Shown in pieces: positions 43,503-52,045 of a stretch of DNA of 64,000 nucleotides (position 1 is the stretch's first letter; the number at the start of each line of letters is the position of its first letter). The stretch covers positions 155,563 through 219,562 of the forward strand of contig CACYQN010000004.1 in the NCBI GenBank assembly GCA_902776565.1. Direction: 5' to 3'. Position numbers and translations under genes: made by a program. Source of the DNA: an uncultured Bacteroidia bacterium. Its GTDB lineage: Bacteria > Bacteroidota > Bacteroidia > Bacteroidales > ML635J-15. A model generated the notes under the pieces. The model saw only the letters and a list, made by a program, of their open reading frames with translations, was not told where the DNA came from and searched no databases.

Positions 43503-44600
43503 TCAGTCGTTTTTGTAGGTTTTGCCTTCGTAGTAAACGCTCTCCGATTTCACACCGAAAGCATATCTGACAGCATCGCCTGTCAGTTCAAAATCGGTGA
43601 CTTTTTCGTATGAAATAGTTTCTGTTTTTGTCCCGTCAAAATATTTCAGGTTGCCCATCTGGTCGAGATAGGCGACAGAGTGGTTGTTAATCTGGTATTT
43701 TTCGGGAATGAAACTTTCGAGAGTATATACTTTGCCGTTAACGTATGCCTTAAAGTAGTTCTGTACGCCGAAAACCATAATTCCATCGGTAATCTCATAA
43801 AAGTCAGGCTCATCGAATGAAATAGTACGGGTCTGGAATCCTTCAAAGACTTTAAGGTAGGACGACGCGTCAACGTAGGCAATCATTTTGTCTCCACACT
43901 TGAACGAAGTCGGCACAAAATCCTCAAGGGCGACAAATTCATTCATATAAAATGCATTGAAAGAACCTGTGCTTGCATCTACAAAAGCGACAATATCGCG
44001 TCCCACTTCCACATTGCCGAGATTTTTTCCGTATATAATTTGTTCTATCTCTCCAAGGTAGAAAGCATTTAAGTTGCCATTTACATCAATGAACACGGCA
44101 ATGTTTTTCCCGACCTTTACGAACGAAGGAGCTTCTGCCGAAAGCACATCGTCCAAGGTGTACTTGTTGCCGTTCCAGTAAGCCATAAGCAAATGCTGCA
44201 TATCATCGTACCATACGACAACATCGTCGCTCGCCCAATACTTGGCCATGCTTGCGCAAAGAGTGTGGAAATTGCCGTCGTCGAAAACCTTGAGCTGGGT
44301 GTTCATAGTGAACGAAATAAGGTTGTCGGTAACGACATAGTCCGATACGAAACTGCTGGCGTTGTGCAGATAATTGTTGTGGTATATTTTCAGTCCGCCC
44401 GAATTGTCAACGTACACAAACGAATTATTCCCCACTCCATACTCTTTTGCTGGCTGATGGTCGATTTGCTTTGTGTTGTTTCCATCAAATACCCAGATAT
44501 TTCCGAGATAGTCGTTGTAGAATGAAATTCCCTGCGCAAAAGCCGAATTGCATCCTAAAAGAATGGCAATCAAGAGAATATGTCCGACTATTAACCTCAT
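43503..44600 (-). CDS. Exported protein of unknown function with repeating beta strands
   Basis: A 365-residue protein. The ATG at 44600 (MRLIVGHILLIAILL) is preferred because the TATCTTTG promoter at 44619-44626 lies between it and an upstream start at 44648. It has a signal peptide ending NSAFAQ; the LLGC stretch could also be a lipobox. The rest is made of ~40-residue units of the type KYWASDDVVVWYDDMQHLLMAY and GKNIAVFIDVNGNLNAFYLG, which suggests a beta-propeller. I do not recognise a named family. It is separated from queG by one base, so the two may be coupled. Confidence 0.75.
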   Translation of the reverse strand: MRLIVGHILLIAILLGCNSAFAQGISFYNDYLGNIWVFDGNNTKQIDHQPAKEYGVGNNSFVYVDNSGGLKIYHNNYLHNASSFVSDYVVTDNLISFTMNTQLKVFDDGNFHTLCASMAKYWASDDVVVWYDDMQHLLMAYWNGNKYTLDDVLSAEAPSFVKVGKNIAVFIDVNGNLNAFYLGEIEQIIYGKNLGNVEVGRDIVAFVDASTGSFNAFYMNEFVALEDFVPTSFKCGDKMIAYVDASSYLKVFEGFQTRTISFDEPDFYEITDGIMVFGVQNYFKAYVNGKVYTLESFIPEKYQINNHSVAYLDQMGNLKYFDGTKTETISYEKVTDFELTGDAVRYAFGVKSESVYYEGKTYKND

Positions 44601-44618
44601 TGAAATAATTTTACAACG

Positions 44619-44626
44619 CAAAGATA
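44619..44626 (-). promoter_or_regulatory. -7 promoter element of the hypothetical exported protein and queG
   Basis: TATCTTTG on the minus strand, about 18 bases before the ATG at 44600. Confidence 0.6.
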
Positions 44627-44654
44627 AACAATCTATCGGAAATAACAACGATTT

Positions 44655-44954
44655 TTATCCCTTGCTGGTTCTCTCATAAATCAATATTTTATCATGATTT
44701 GCACTTTCCACAGCAAAAGGCAATAGGTTTCCTTCCCTAACCATATCCACAGGACGATGAAGCAAATCCTCAAGGTCACACATCATCCCGAAAAAACTTA
44801 GACCCATATTTGCATCGGGTAATAATCTTACCATAATGTCAATATCACTGTCGGGACGCTCTTCTCCTCGTGAGAAACTGCCAAATACCCAAGCTTTTTC
44901 AACTGGTTTGCCCTTGAAATATTCAACTAATATGTGTTCTACTGATGAATCCAT
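44655..44954 (-). CDS. Minimal nucleotidyltransferase (MNT) domain protein
   Basis: A 99-residue protein with the polymerase-beta superfamily motif GSFSRGEERPDSDIDIMV, including the two metal-binding aspartates in DSDID. MNT proteins usually pair with a HEPN protein as a toxin-antitoxin module in which MNT adenylylates the toxin. No HEPN gene is adjacent, so this is an orphan. The start is ATG 44954; a GTG two codons upstream is less likely. A TAATTTTG promoter lies 26 bases upstream. Confidence 0.87.
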   Translation of the reverse strand: MDSSVEHILVEYFKGKPVEKAWVFGSFSRGEERPDSDIDIMVRLLPDANMGLSFFGMMCDLEDLLHRPVDMVREGNLLPFAVESANHDKILIYERTSKG

Positions 44955-44979
44955 TGCCACAATTTTGAAACAAAAATAA

Positions 44980-44987
44980 CAAAATTA
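44980..44987 (-). promoter_or_regulatory. -7 promoter element of the MNT gene
   Basis: TAATTTTG on the minus strand. It overlaps the phoH stop region by its last codons' neighbourhood. Confidence 0.5.
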
Positions 44988-44989
44988 TC

Positions 44990-45946
44990 TTATTCAGAAT
45001 CCTTTTCCTTCTCACTTTTTTCGTAAGCTTCTACAATCCTACCTACAACCTTGTGGCGGATGATGTCGCCCTTGTCGAACTGCACGAACGAGATTTCGGG
45101 AATTTTGCCAAGTATGCGGTGTGCAGAAAGCAATCCCGAATCCGACTTGCGCGGAAGGTCAATCTGCGTAAGGTCGCCAGTGACAATGAACTTTGAATTT
45201 TCGCCCATACGCGTGAGGAACATCTTCAACTGCGTGTAGGTTGCATTCTGTGCCTCATCGAGAATCACAAATGCCTCGCTTAGTGTACGGCCTCGCATAA
45301 ATGCCAACGGTGCTATCTGTATGGTCTTTTCCTCCAAGTATTTTTCCAACTTGCGGTAAGGAATCATGTCGAGCAGGGCATCATATAGCGGTTGCAGGTA
45401 CGGGTCAAGTTTTTCGCGGACATCGCCTGGCAGGAAGCCAAGGTTTTCGCCTGCCTCTACGGCGGGACGTGAAAGTATGATTTTCTTTACCTTCATTTCT
45501 TTCAACGACTTTACCGCCAATGCGATAGCCGTGTAGGTTTTGCCAGTTCCTGCAGGACCTGTTGCAAAAAGCAAGTCGTTTTTCTGGAAACATTCCACCA
45601 GAATTTTCTGGTTGGCGGTACGCGCCCGAATCGGTTTGCCGCTTATGCTGTACAGAAGCACGTCCTTGTCCTCGGTCATGCTGACGGAATTGGTGTCGCT
45701 TCCAAGGATTTCGCGGACTTCCTCGGCACCAATGCGGTTGTACTTGCCGAAAAACTCAAGCATAGCGTTCAGTTTCATCTCAAACACCTTGATTTCCTCC
45801 TTGTCGCCCACAACCTTTATCACATCGCCACGCTGTACAATCTTCAGGCGCGGAAAATTCCTCACCAGAAGCATAAGGTTTTCGTCGCGGATTCCGAAGA
45901 ATTTCTGCAAGTCTTCAATTTCAATAAGAATAGTCTTTTCGGTCAT
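44990..45946 (-). CDS. phoH: PhoH family ATPase
   Basis: A 318-residue protein with Walker A GPAGTGKT (residues 130-137), Walker B AFVILDEAQNATYTQL and an N-terminal KH/RNA-binding-like region. PhoH/PhoL proteins are P-loop ATPases linked to RNA metabolism and stress. The ATG at 45946 (MTEKTILIEIED) is preferred over a TTG at 45973, which lies inside the promoter TACTTTTG. It is divergent from the SAM hydrolase gene. Confidence 0.93.
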   Translation of the reverse strand: MTEKTILIEIEDLQKFFGIRDENLMLLVRNFPRLKIVQRGDVIKVVGDKEEIKVFEMKLNAMLEFFGKYNRIGAEEVREILGSDTNSVSMTEDKDVLLYSISGKPIRARTANQKILVECFQKNDLLFATGPAGTGKTYTAIALAVKSLKEMKVKKIILSRPAVEAGENLGFLPGDVREKLDPYLQPLYDALLDMIPYRKLEKYLEEKTIQIAPLAFMRGRTLSEAFVILDEAQNATYTQLKMFLTRMGENSKFIVTGDLTQIDLPRKSDSGLLSAHRILGKIPEISFVQFDKGDIIRHKVVGRIVEAYEKSEKEKDSE

Positions 45947-45972
45947 TGATAATTTTTGATAATTTTGCGCCA

Positions 45973-45980
45973 CAAAAGTA
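45973..45980 (-). promoter_or_regulatory. -7 promoter element of phoH
   Basis: TACTTTTG on the minus strand. The leader is about 22 bases. Confidence 0.55.
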
Positions 45981-46020
45981 AAGCATTTTTTGCTTTGACA
46001 TTATATTTTTCGTAGGCAAT

Positions 46021-46812
46021 ATGGCGAAAATAGTAACACTCACGACCGACTGGAACAACAGCGACTACTACATAGGCGCCGTGAAAGCCTCTATTATATC
46101 AGCCTGTCCCGATGCTGTTTTCGTTGACATCTCGCACAACATCGAGCATTTCAACTGGCAGCAGGCAGCATTTGTACTTGGAAGCGTAGTTGACGACTTC
46201 CCCGCTGGCACCATACATATTATAGGTGTCAATAGCGAGCCGACTGGCGATATGAAAGTCATAGTTGCCAAGTACAAGAAGCAATTTTTCATATGCACCG
46301 ACAATGGTACGCTCGGCATAATCTTCAAGGACGAGCCAGAATTGGCGGTGGCTATAGACGTAGGCAGTGGCAACGAGGACTGTGTGTTCATCGAGAAAAA
46401 TGTTTTTGCCGAGATAGCAAAGATTATCCTGCGGGGAAAGGACTTCAAGGAACTTGGCGAAGAAATTGAAGATGTTACCAGATACACCGACAATGAGCCG
46501 CAGATTACGCCTCGCGGATTGCTTGGAAGCATTGTATATATTGATTCCTACGGAAACGCAATAACCAACATAAGCAGGGAAATTTTTGAAAACATAGTTG
46601 GTGACAACAAATTCGAGATTTTGCTAAACACGCATTCGTACAAGGTTTCACAGATTTACAATTCGTACAAGGAAGTGGATGTGTCGGAAATAGTGTGCCT
46701 TTTCAACTCGCTCGGACTGCTCGAAATTGCAATCCACGACGGAAGCGCAAAGAACCTGCTCGGTCTGCGCAACGAATCACAGATAAGGATAGACGTGAAG
46801 AACAATGGATAA
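46021..46812 (+). CDS. SAM hydrolase (SAM hydroxide adenosyltransferase, DUF62 family)
   Basis: A 263-residue protein. The N-terminus has VTLTTDWNNSDYYIGAVK, the DUF62 signature with the catalytic Asp region, and FICTDNGTLGIIF further on. The family hydrolyses S-adenosylmethionine to adenosine and methionine, and includes chlorinase and fluorinase relatives. The final codons (NNG, stop) lie in the aatggataatgg repeat, so the C-terminus has probably been rewritten. A second scrap with the same ending, LRNESQIRI, lies at 49801-49845. Confidence 0.9.
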   Translation: MAKIVTLTTDWNNSDYYIGAVKASIISACPDAVFVDISHNIEHFNWQQAAFVLGSVVDDFPAGTIHIIGVNSEPTGDMKVIVAKYKKQFFICTDNGTLGIIFKDEPELAVAIDVGSGNEDCVFIEKNVFAEIAKIILRGKDFKELGEEIEDVTRYTDNEPQITPRGLLGSIVYIDSYGNAITNISREIFENIVGDNKFEILLNTHSYKVSQIYNSYKEVDVSEIVCLFNSLGLLEIAIHDGSAKNLLGLRNESQIRIDVKNNG

Positions 46813-47045
46813 TGGATAATTGACAATGAAAAATGGATAATTAGCTTCGCTGAGCTGAAGGTTGATAATGGACAATGGGCTAAAAGGCAAACAGGCTCAC
46901 AGGCTGACTGCTGGACAGGTCTTCTTTTCAGACACTCAGCCCACTTTAAACTGTTGAACCTTTGAACCCAGAAACGGCTTTAGCCATTGAAATTTGAAAC
47001 GCCGCAGGCATTCAAACCCAGAAACGGGCGTAGCCCCCAGAAACC
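46804..47045. repeat. Repeat-filled gap (318 bp from 46813 to 47130)
   Basis: From left to right: aatggataatgg-type words (46804-46880), then the aacaggctcacaggctgact string, copy 2 (46876-46930), then hairpin words such as aacgggcgtagcccccag and gaaacgccgcaggc (46960-47045). The start codon of the next gene follows at 47131. The longer ATG frame from 46987 is read through these repeats and is not real. Confidence 0.65.
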
Positions 47046-47130
47046 CCAAAAAATTTCAAAAATTTTTTTTCTTGGCAACCTTTTCCAATTTTTTTCGTTT
47101 ATTTTGTGGACAATTATAATTTTTATAGAC

Positions 47131-49485
47131 ATGAAGAAGTCTTTTCTCATTGCAACCATGCTGTTTACAATTTCATTCAGCTTTGCACAAAATAATATGG
47201 ACTGGCAGTACGCGACACGATTTGGCGGAACCAACAAAGTTTCTGGAAGCGTAGTGACACCATTAAACCACCCACACCATCTTGAACTTGATAATGAAGG
47301 CAATGCTTATATATTCGGTACTTACGGCGATTATGCTACTTTCTACGGAGCTTCCGATGGTTTGGATTTCGACTCGCCGAGTTTTGCAGACAAATGTGCT
47401 GGCGCATTTGTTGCAAAATTCGACTGTAACGGCAATGTGGTGTGGCACAAGGCTATAGCGCGCGAAAAGAATATAAGTCACGAAGCTCAATATATGGTGA
47501 TGAAAGACAACCGTCTGTATCTGCAAGGCACTATACATATACCAATTGCGGGCAGTTCCGTATGGTTTCTTGACACTCTTGTCTATGGCAGTGATTTGAT
47601 TAACAATCCCGAAGGCAATGTATTTCCTTGGATTCCAAACAATTACTATACATATATAATGGAACTTGATTTGGATGGTAATATAATCAACTATAACCTA
47701 TTTTCCCTATACAAAGAAGATATGTATAGCTGGAATGGAGAATGGATAGGAGCAAGAACATACAATCTGTTTTTATCAGGAATAGACAAAACAGTTCCTT
47801 TCGCAATTGATGGACAACATAATTATTATATAATGGCAAAAATGAGTTGTGATGGACATATAGATAGTGTTGGTAATCAGATATCTCAAAAGATGGTGTT
47901 TAAACTTAATGGCGATGACATTACCGATACCATAATGCCAGAAGACAATCAGTATATTTATCATTTGTTAAAGTTTGACCAAAATTTTAATATTCAATAT
48001 GACAAGTCAATTATAGAGAGTATCAATCCACAATATTATTGGTCTTTTGAAGTGCATTTCTACGATATGGTATGTGATTCAAATGACAATATATATATCG
48101 CAGGTTATTTTCAAATAAACGACACTGCTGCTAATCCCCCATACCCGTACGATGTAGAACTTGCCGACGGAAAGCATATATACATACACAATGGAGGAAG
48201 ACACGGAGTTGTTATGAAAATGAACAGCGAAGGAGAAATTTTGTGGGTAAGGCAAACAAGAAATTATGGAGTTGCAGGAAATAGTTATTTTGAGAATATG
48301 CTTCTTGATGAAGATTCCGACAATATATATGTTTCTGGTTTGGCTATGGCACGAAACAACACACTCTATCCGGGAAACATTACAATACTGGAAGAAAACG
48401 ATACTGTTGTGAATAATTACAATGGTGTAGGTATGCAAAATCTACAAATTACAAATATAATTGCTTGCTATGGCACAAATGGCAATTACAAATGGTATAG
48501 TTGTCCATTAACCACAAAATGTGATATTGGCGGAATTGCAACATTCAACAATAAATTGTATGCAGGAGTTTGCTGGTCTGCATACGGGCTTGTATGCGGA
48601 GAAAATACATATCAGCCAAGCGAACAACTGCAAGGTTCGGGCACTCCATATAGAGGTTTTTCTATTTGCGAATGGGACTTGCAGGGAAATATGACAGATG
48701 TGATACAGGTATATAGCAAGGCTCAACTGCAAACTATGCCATACGACATACGCATAAATTCCTTAGGTGAAATATTTACAGCAGGTAGATTTGACAACAG
48801 AATGGCTTTTGCCGAAGATACGATTATTGCCCAATTCGAAACAGATATGTTCATTGCTAAGTTCGGCTATTCCTGTCCCACCTATATTTACGATACCGCC
48901 ACCTATTGCTATGGCGATGTAGTGCAGGGTGTAACCCTTACTGCATCTGGCGATTACACATTTGCATATCCCGAGGGCGCTCAGGAGTTCGACAGCATTG
49001 TGCTTGTCCACGCCACCGTGCTGCCGCCGCTCACTATCGGGCTTAGCGATACTACCGTTTGCACCGCACAGCAGTTCTATTTGGATGCTTGTGGCGAGTT
49101 CGATTCCTACCACTGGAGCACAGGCGGTACAGGCTGCACCGAAATGCTTCAGTTCGACAATGCCTGTACGCAAAGCGTAAGCCTTACCGTCACCCGTGGC
49201 GAATGCTCCGCCACCCGAACCATCAGCATCACCGCGCAGGTCTGCGACGGCATCACCGAGCCTACCGCTACGGCAATGTCGCTCTATCCCAATCCCGCCA
49301 CCGATATTGTTTCCATCTTCGGTGACGGCTTCGTCAGTGCCACCGTCATCGACCTTGCAGGTCGCACCCTTCTCCGCACCACCGCAATGCAACTCGACAT
49401 CAGCGGTCTCCGCCCCGGCGAGTATGTGGTAAAGGTCGAGAGGATAAACGGAGAGACGGAGGAATTGAAAATGGTGAAGGAATAA
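47131..49485 (+). CDS. Secreted T9SS substrate of unknown function
   Basis: A 784-residue protein. The ATG at 47131 begins a clear signal peptide (LIATMLFTISFSFAQ). An upstream start at 46987 would add 48 residues read from repeats. The body has repeating units such as GNVVWHKAIAREK, NIYIAGYFQIND and GEILWVRQTRNYG, typical of SBBP/propeller-like secreted proteins. The tail (SLYPNPATDIVSIFG) is a T9SS type A sorting domain. The last ~600 bases (from about 48880) are much more GC-rich than the middle of the gene, suggesting that the tail was acquired separately. Confidence 0.85.
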   Translation: MKKSFLIATMLFTISFSFAQNNMDWQYATRFGGTNKVSGSVVTPLNHPHHLELDNEGNAYIFGTYGDYATFYGASDGLDFDSPSFADKCAGAFVAKFDCNGNVVWHKAIAREKNISHEAQYMVMKDNRLYLQGTIHIPIAGSSVWFLDTLVYGSDLINNPEGNVFPWIPNNYYTYIMELDLDGNIINYNLFSLYKEDMYSWNGEWIGARTYNLFLSGIDKTVPFAIDGQHNYYIMAKMSCDGHIDSVGNQISQKMVFKLNGDDITDTIMPEDNQYIYHLLKFDQNFNIQYDKSIIESINPQYYWSFEVHFYDMVCDSNDNIYIAGYFQINDTAANPPYPYDVELADGKHIYIHNGGRHGVVMKMNSEGEILWVRQTRNYGVAGNSYFENMLLDEDSDNIYVSGLAMARNNTLYPGNITILEENDTVVNNYNGVGMQNLQITNIIACYGTNGNYKWYSCPLTTKCDIGGIATFNNKLYAGVCWSAYGLVCGENTYQPSEQLQGSGTPYRGFSICEWDLQGNMTDVIQVYSKAQLQTMPYDIRINSLGEIFTAGRFDNRMAFAEDTIIAQFETDMFIAKFGYSCPTYIYDTATYCYGDVVQGVTLTASGDYTFAYPEGAQEFDSIVLVHATVLPPLTIGLSDTTVCTAQQFYLDACGEFDSYHWSTGGTGCTEMLQFDNACTQSVSLTVTRGECSATRTISITAQVCDGITEPTATAMSLYPNPATDIVSIFGDGFVSATVIDLAGRTLLRTTAMQLDISGLRPGEYVVKVERINGETEELKMVKE

Positions 49486-49959
49486 TGAGCAATTGTAGCA
49501 GGCGTGGCGCGCCGCGCCGCCACAAATTGCACAAATAATAATTTTTTTTGAGTGCCCCAAAGGGCAGAACGGCGAAGCCCTCAACGAAGTTAACCTTTAG
49601 CTCGGCGTAAGCCAAATTGTACAAATTGGGGTCAAATAAAACAAATAGATTTGGGAAATTTGTTTAGATTTGTTCAATTTCTCGCGAAGCGACTGAAAAT
49701 TTCAACGTTCTCGCGAAGCGACTGAAAAAATCGCGAAGAGATTGAAAAAGTTTTTAAACCTATTAGCCTTTGAGCCATCAAGCCCCGAATATGAAAAAAA
49801 GGACTGCGTAACGAATCGCAGATAAGGATTGGCGTAATCGCCTAATATCATACGCTTTACCCAATTTTTTAATTTTTGCAAATAAATTGCCATACTTATT
49901 AATATAATTTGTAATTTTACACCCCAAATTTTTAATCGTAAACTTATAAAAATAATAAT
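49486..49959. repeat. 474-bp gap with hairpin, tandem repeats and gene scrap
   Basis: 49489-49549: a GC-rich hairpin (GTGGCG/CGCCAC) followed by eight T, possibly the terminator of the T9SS gene. 49553-49600: gap words (cggcgaagccctcaacgaag) that recur at 53063-53097. 49680-49748: three tandem copies of tctcgcgaagcgactgaaaa. 49801-49845: a scrap similar to the SAM hydrolase 3' end. dnaN starts at 49960. Confidence 0.65.
49801..49845 (+). pseudogene. Scrap of a SAM hydrolase 3' end
   Basis: Thirty of 35 bases match the 3' end of the gene at 46021-46812, in the reading frame of LRNESQIRI, and a stop codon follows (GVIA then TAA). The rest of the gene is absent. Confidence 0.7.
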
Positions 49960-51093
49960 ATGGATTTTGTAATATCAAGCTCACAGCTTCTGTCGCACCT
50001 GCAAATAGTTAGCAGGGTTGTAAACTCAAAGAACTCACTTCCAATTCTCGACAACGTGCTGATGTCGGTAGAAGATGGCATACTGAAGATTACCGCCAGT
50101 GACCTCGAAAGTACAATCACAACAACACTTCCACTTGAAAACTACAGTGGAAACGGCGTTATCGCAACCGACACAAAGAAGATTCTCGACGTGCTGAAGG
50201 AATTTCCCGAACAGCCGTTGACTTTCAACATAAATACCGATGACAAGAGAATAGACATAACCTCGCAGAACGGAAAATATACGCTCGTTGGCGTTGATGG
50301 TTCCGACTTTCCGCAGGCTACACAGCTTAAGGCCGACAAGACCATAAGCATCAGCATTAGCCCCGATATTCTTTACGGCGGTATCACATCGGCAATCTTC
50401 GCTACCGGCGACGACGAACTTCGCCCGATAATGAACGGTATCTTCATTGAACTTCAGGAATCGGGAATAAACTTTGTCGCAACCGATGCACACAAGCTCG
50501 TAAGATATACCCGCAAGGAAGTAAAGGCTGAAACCGAAAGTTCGTTCATCCTGCCGAAGAAGCCGGCAAACATACTGAAGACCATTCTTCCAAAGGCCTC
50601 GGACGATGTGGTTCTCGAATTCGACGAAAAGAACGCAGTTTTCACTTTTGGTTCAATCCGCTTGGTTTGCCGTCTGCTCGAAGGAGTTTACCCCAACTAC
50701 AATTCGGTAATTCCGCGCGAAAATCCCAACAAGCTTGTCGTTGACCGTGTTGAACTCTACAATTCGTTGCGCCGTATCGGTATGTTCGCAAGCCAGTCGA
50801 GCAACCTCGTAGGTCTCAAGATAAACGGAAACACCCTTGAAATCTCGGCTCAGGATATGGACTTCTCAATTTCGGGAAAGGAAGTAATCAACTGCCAGTA
50901 CGAAGGCGACGAGATGGAAATTGGCTTCAAGGCGAATTTCCTTGGCGAAATCTTGAGCAACATTTCAACACCGGAAGTCACAATAGAACTTTCCGACCCG
51001 ACACGCGCAGGAATAATCTTGCCGAAGGACAACGAAAATCCCGACGAGGATGTCCTGATGCTCCTGATGCCAATGATGATAAACAGAATGTAA
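49960..51093 (+). CDS. dnaN: DNA polymerase III sliding clamp
   Basis: A 377-residue beta clamp of normal length. It opens MDFVISSSQLLSHLQIVSRV, with KNSLPILDNVLM, and ends with ILPKDNENPDEDVLMLLMPM, the conserved clamp C-terminus. It tethers the replicative polymerase to DNA. No dnaA or origin is in the window. A terminator follows at 51103. The upstream region is repeat-rich, and the nearest -7 candidate (TGTAATTTTAC) is imperfect. Confidence 0.98.
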   Translation: MDFVISSSQLLSHLQIVSRVVNSKNSLPILDNVLMSVEDGILKITASDLESTITTTLPLENYSGNGVIATDTKKILDVLKEFPEQPLTFNINTDDKRIDITSQNGKYTLVGVDGSDFPQATQLKADKTISISISPDILYGGITSAIFATGDDELRPIMNGIFIELQESGINFVATDAHKLVRYTRKEVKAETESSFILPKKPANILKTILPKASDDVVLEFDEKNAVFTFGSIRLVCRLLEGVYPNYNSVIPRENPNKLVVDRVELYNSLRRIGMFASQSSNLVGLKINGNTLEISAQDMDFSISGKEVINCQYEGDEMEIGFKANFLGEILSNISTPEVTIELSDPTRAGIILPKDNENPDEDVLMLLMPMMINRM

Positions 51094-51102
51094 CACAATA
51101 CC

Positions 51103-51132
51103 GATTACCCGAGCAATCGGGTAATCTTTTTT
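51103..51132 (+). terminator. Intrinsic terminator of dnaN
   Basis: GATTACCCGA, loop GCAA, TCGGGTAATC, then six T. The exonuclease gene starts 10 bases later, so read-through or a further promoter must serve it. Confidence 0.9.
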
Positions 51133-51141
51133 ATAGACAAT

Positions 51142-51918
51142 ATGAGAATACAACTTCATAAGCCGATAGTCTTTTTCGACCTTGAAACAACAGGTGTAAA
51201 TATAACCACCGACAGGATAGTGGAAATTTCGGTAGTCAAGGTTTTCCCAAACGGGGAAGAGATGCGCAAGACATATCGTATAAATCCCGAAATGCCAATT
51301 CCACCACAGGCGACAGCAGTACACGGAATTTCCGACGCAGATGTAGCAGAATGCCCTAAATTCAAGCAAAAGGCAAAGGAACTGGTAGAAATTTTCAGCG
51401 ATGCAGATATTGCAGGCTACAACTCCAACAAGTTTGATGTTCCTCTGCTTGCCGAGGAATTTATCAGGGCAGGTGTCGATTTCGACTTGAAAAAGAGAAA
51501 TTTCGTTGATGTGATGAGCATATTTATGAAGAAGGAGCCACGTAACCTTTCGGCAGCCTACAAGTTCTACTGCAACGGCGACCTCGAAAATGCACACTCG
51601 GCAAATGCTGATACCGAAGCCACCTACGAGGTTTTCAAGGCTCAGGTTGAACGCTACGGTGACATTGGAAACGACATTTCGGAGATTTCAAAGTTCTCGT
51701 CGTACAACAACAACGCCGACTTTATGGGCAGGCTCATCTACGATGCCGACCATAGGGTTGTCATAAACTTTGGCAAGTACAAGGGAATGCTCCTGACCGA
51801 TGTATTCAAAAGGGATTCAGCCTATTACGACTGGATGATGAAGGGAGAGTTTCCGCTCTACACCAAGAAGATTCTCACCGACGAATATATGAAGTTCAAG
51901 ATGGAATCGAAGAAATAA
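51142..51918 (+). CDS. DnaQ-like 3'-5' exonuclease (DEDDh)
   Basis: A 258-residue protein with the ExoI motif VFFDLETTGV, ExoII-like AGYNSNKFDVPLL and ExoIII-like HSANADTEATYEVF. The C-terminal third is an extra domain (FGKYKGMLLTDVF, YYDWMMKGEFP) known from the Bacteroidota form of this enzyme. It probably proofreads or trims DNA or RNA. It lies just behind dnaN, but no polymerase subunit is next to it, so it need not be the polymerase III epsilon subunit. Confidence 0.92.
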   Translation: MRIQLHKPIVFFDLETTGVNITTDRIVEISVVKVFPNGEEMRKTYRINPEMPIPPQATAVHGISDADVAECPKFKQKAKELVEIFSDADIAGYNSNKFDVPLLAEEFIRAGVDFDLKKRNFVDVMSIFMKKEPRNLSAAYKFYCNGDLENAHSANADTEATYEVFKAQVERYGDIGNDISEISKFSSYNNNADFMGRLIYDADHRVVINFGKYKGMLLTDVFKRDSAYYDWMMKGEFPLYTKKILTDEYMKFKMESKK

Positions 51919-51991
51919 ATATTCCAGCCCTTCGGGATTTGTACACCCGAATGCTCGGATATAAGGATATTTTATCCGCCATATATGAAAC

Positions 51992-52028
51992 AAAAAAACG
52001 ACAGGACAATTTGTCCTGTCGTTTTTTT
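51992..52028. terminator. Bidirectional terminator between exonuclease and lipoprotein genes
   Basis: ACGACAGGACAA pairs with TTGTCCTGTCGT, flanked by A7 on the left and T7 on the right, so it works for both convergent genes. Confidence 0.92.
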
Positions 52029-52045
52029 ATGCTTTGGTTTTATAC

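Noticed and set aside
44655..45946. A toxin-antitoxin operon formed by MNT and its neighbour
   Set aside because: The neighbour is phoH, a housekeeping ATPase with its own promoter, and no HEPN gene is present.
46987..47130. An N-terminal extension of the T9SS protein to an upstream ATG
   Set aside because: The added 48 residues are read from gap repeats and would place the signal peptide inside the protein.
48763..49584. A 273-codon minus-strand frame
   Set aside because: It is antisense to the GC-rich end of a T9SS gene, with glycine- and alanine-rich composition that fits a shadow.
49680..49748. A CRISPR-like array
   Set aside because: Only three units, too-short and unequal spacers, no cas genes.
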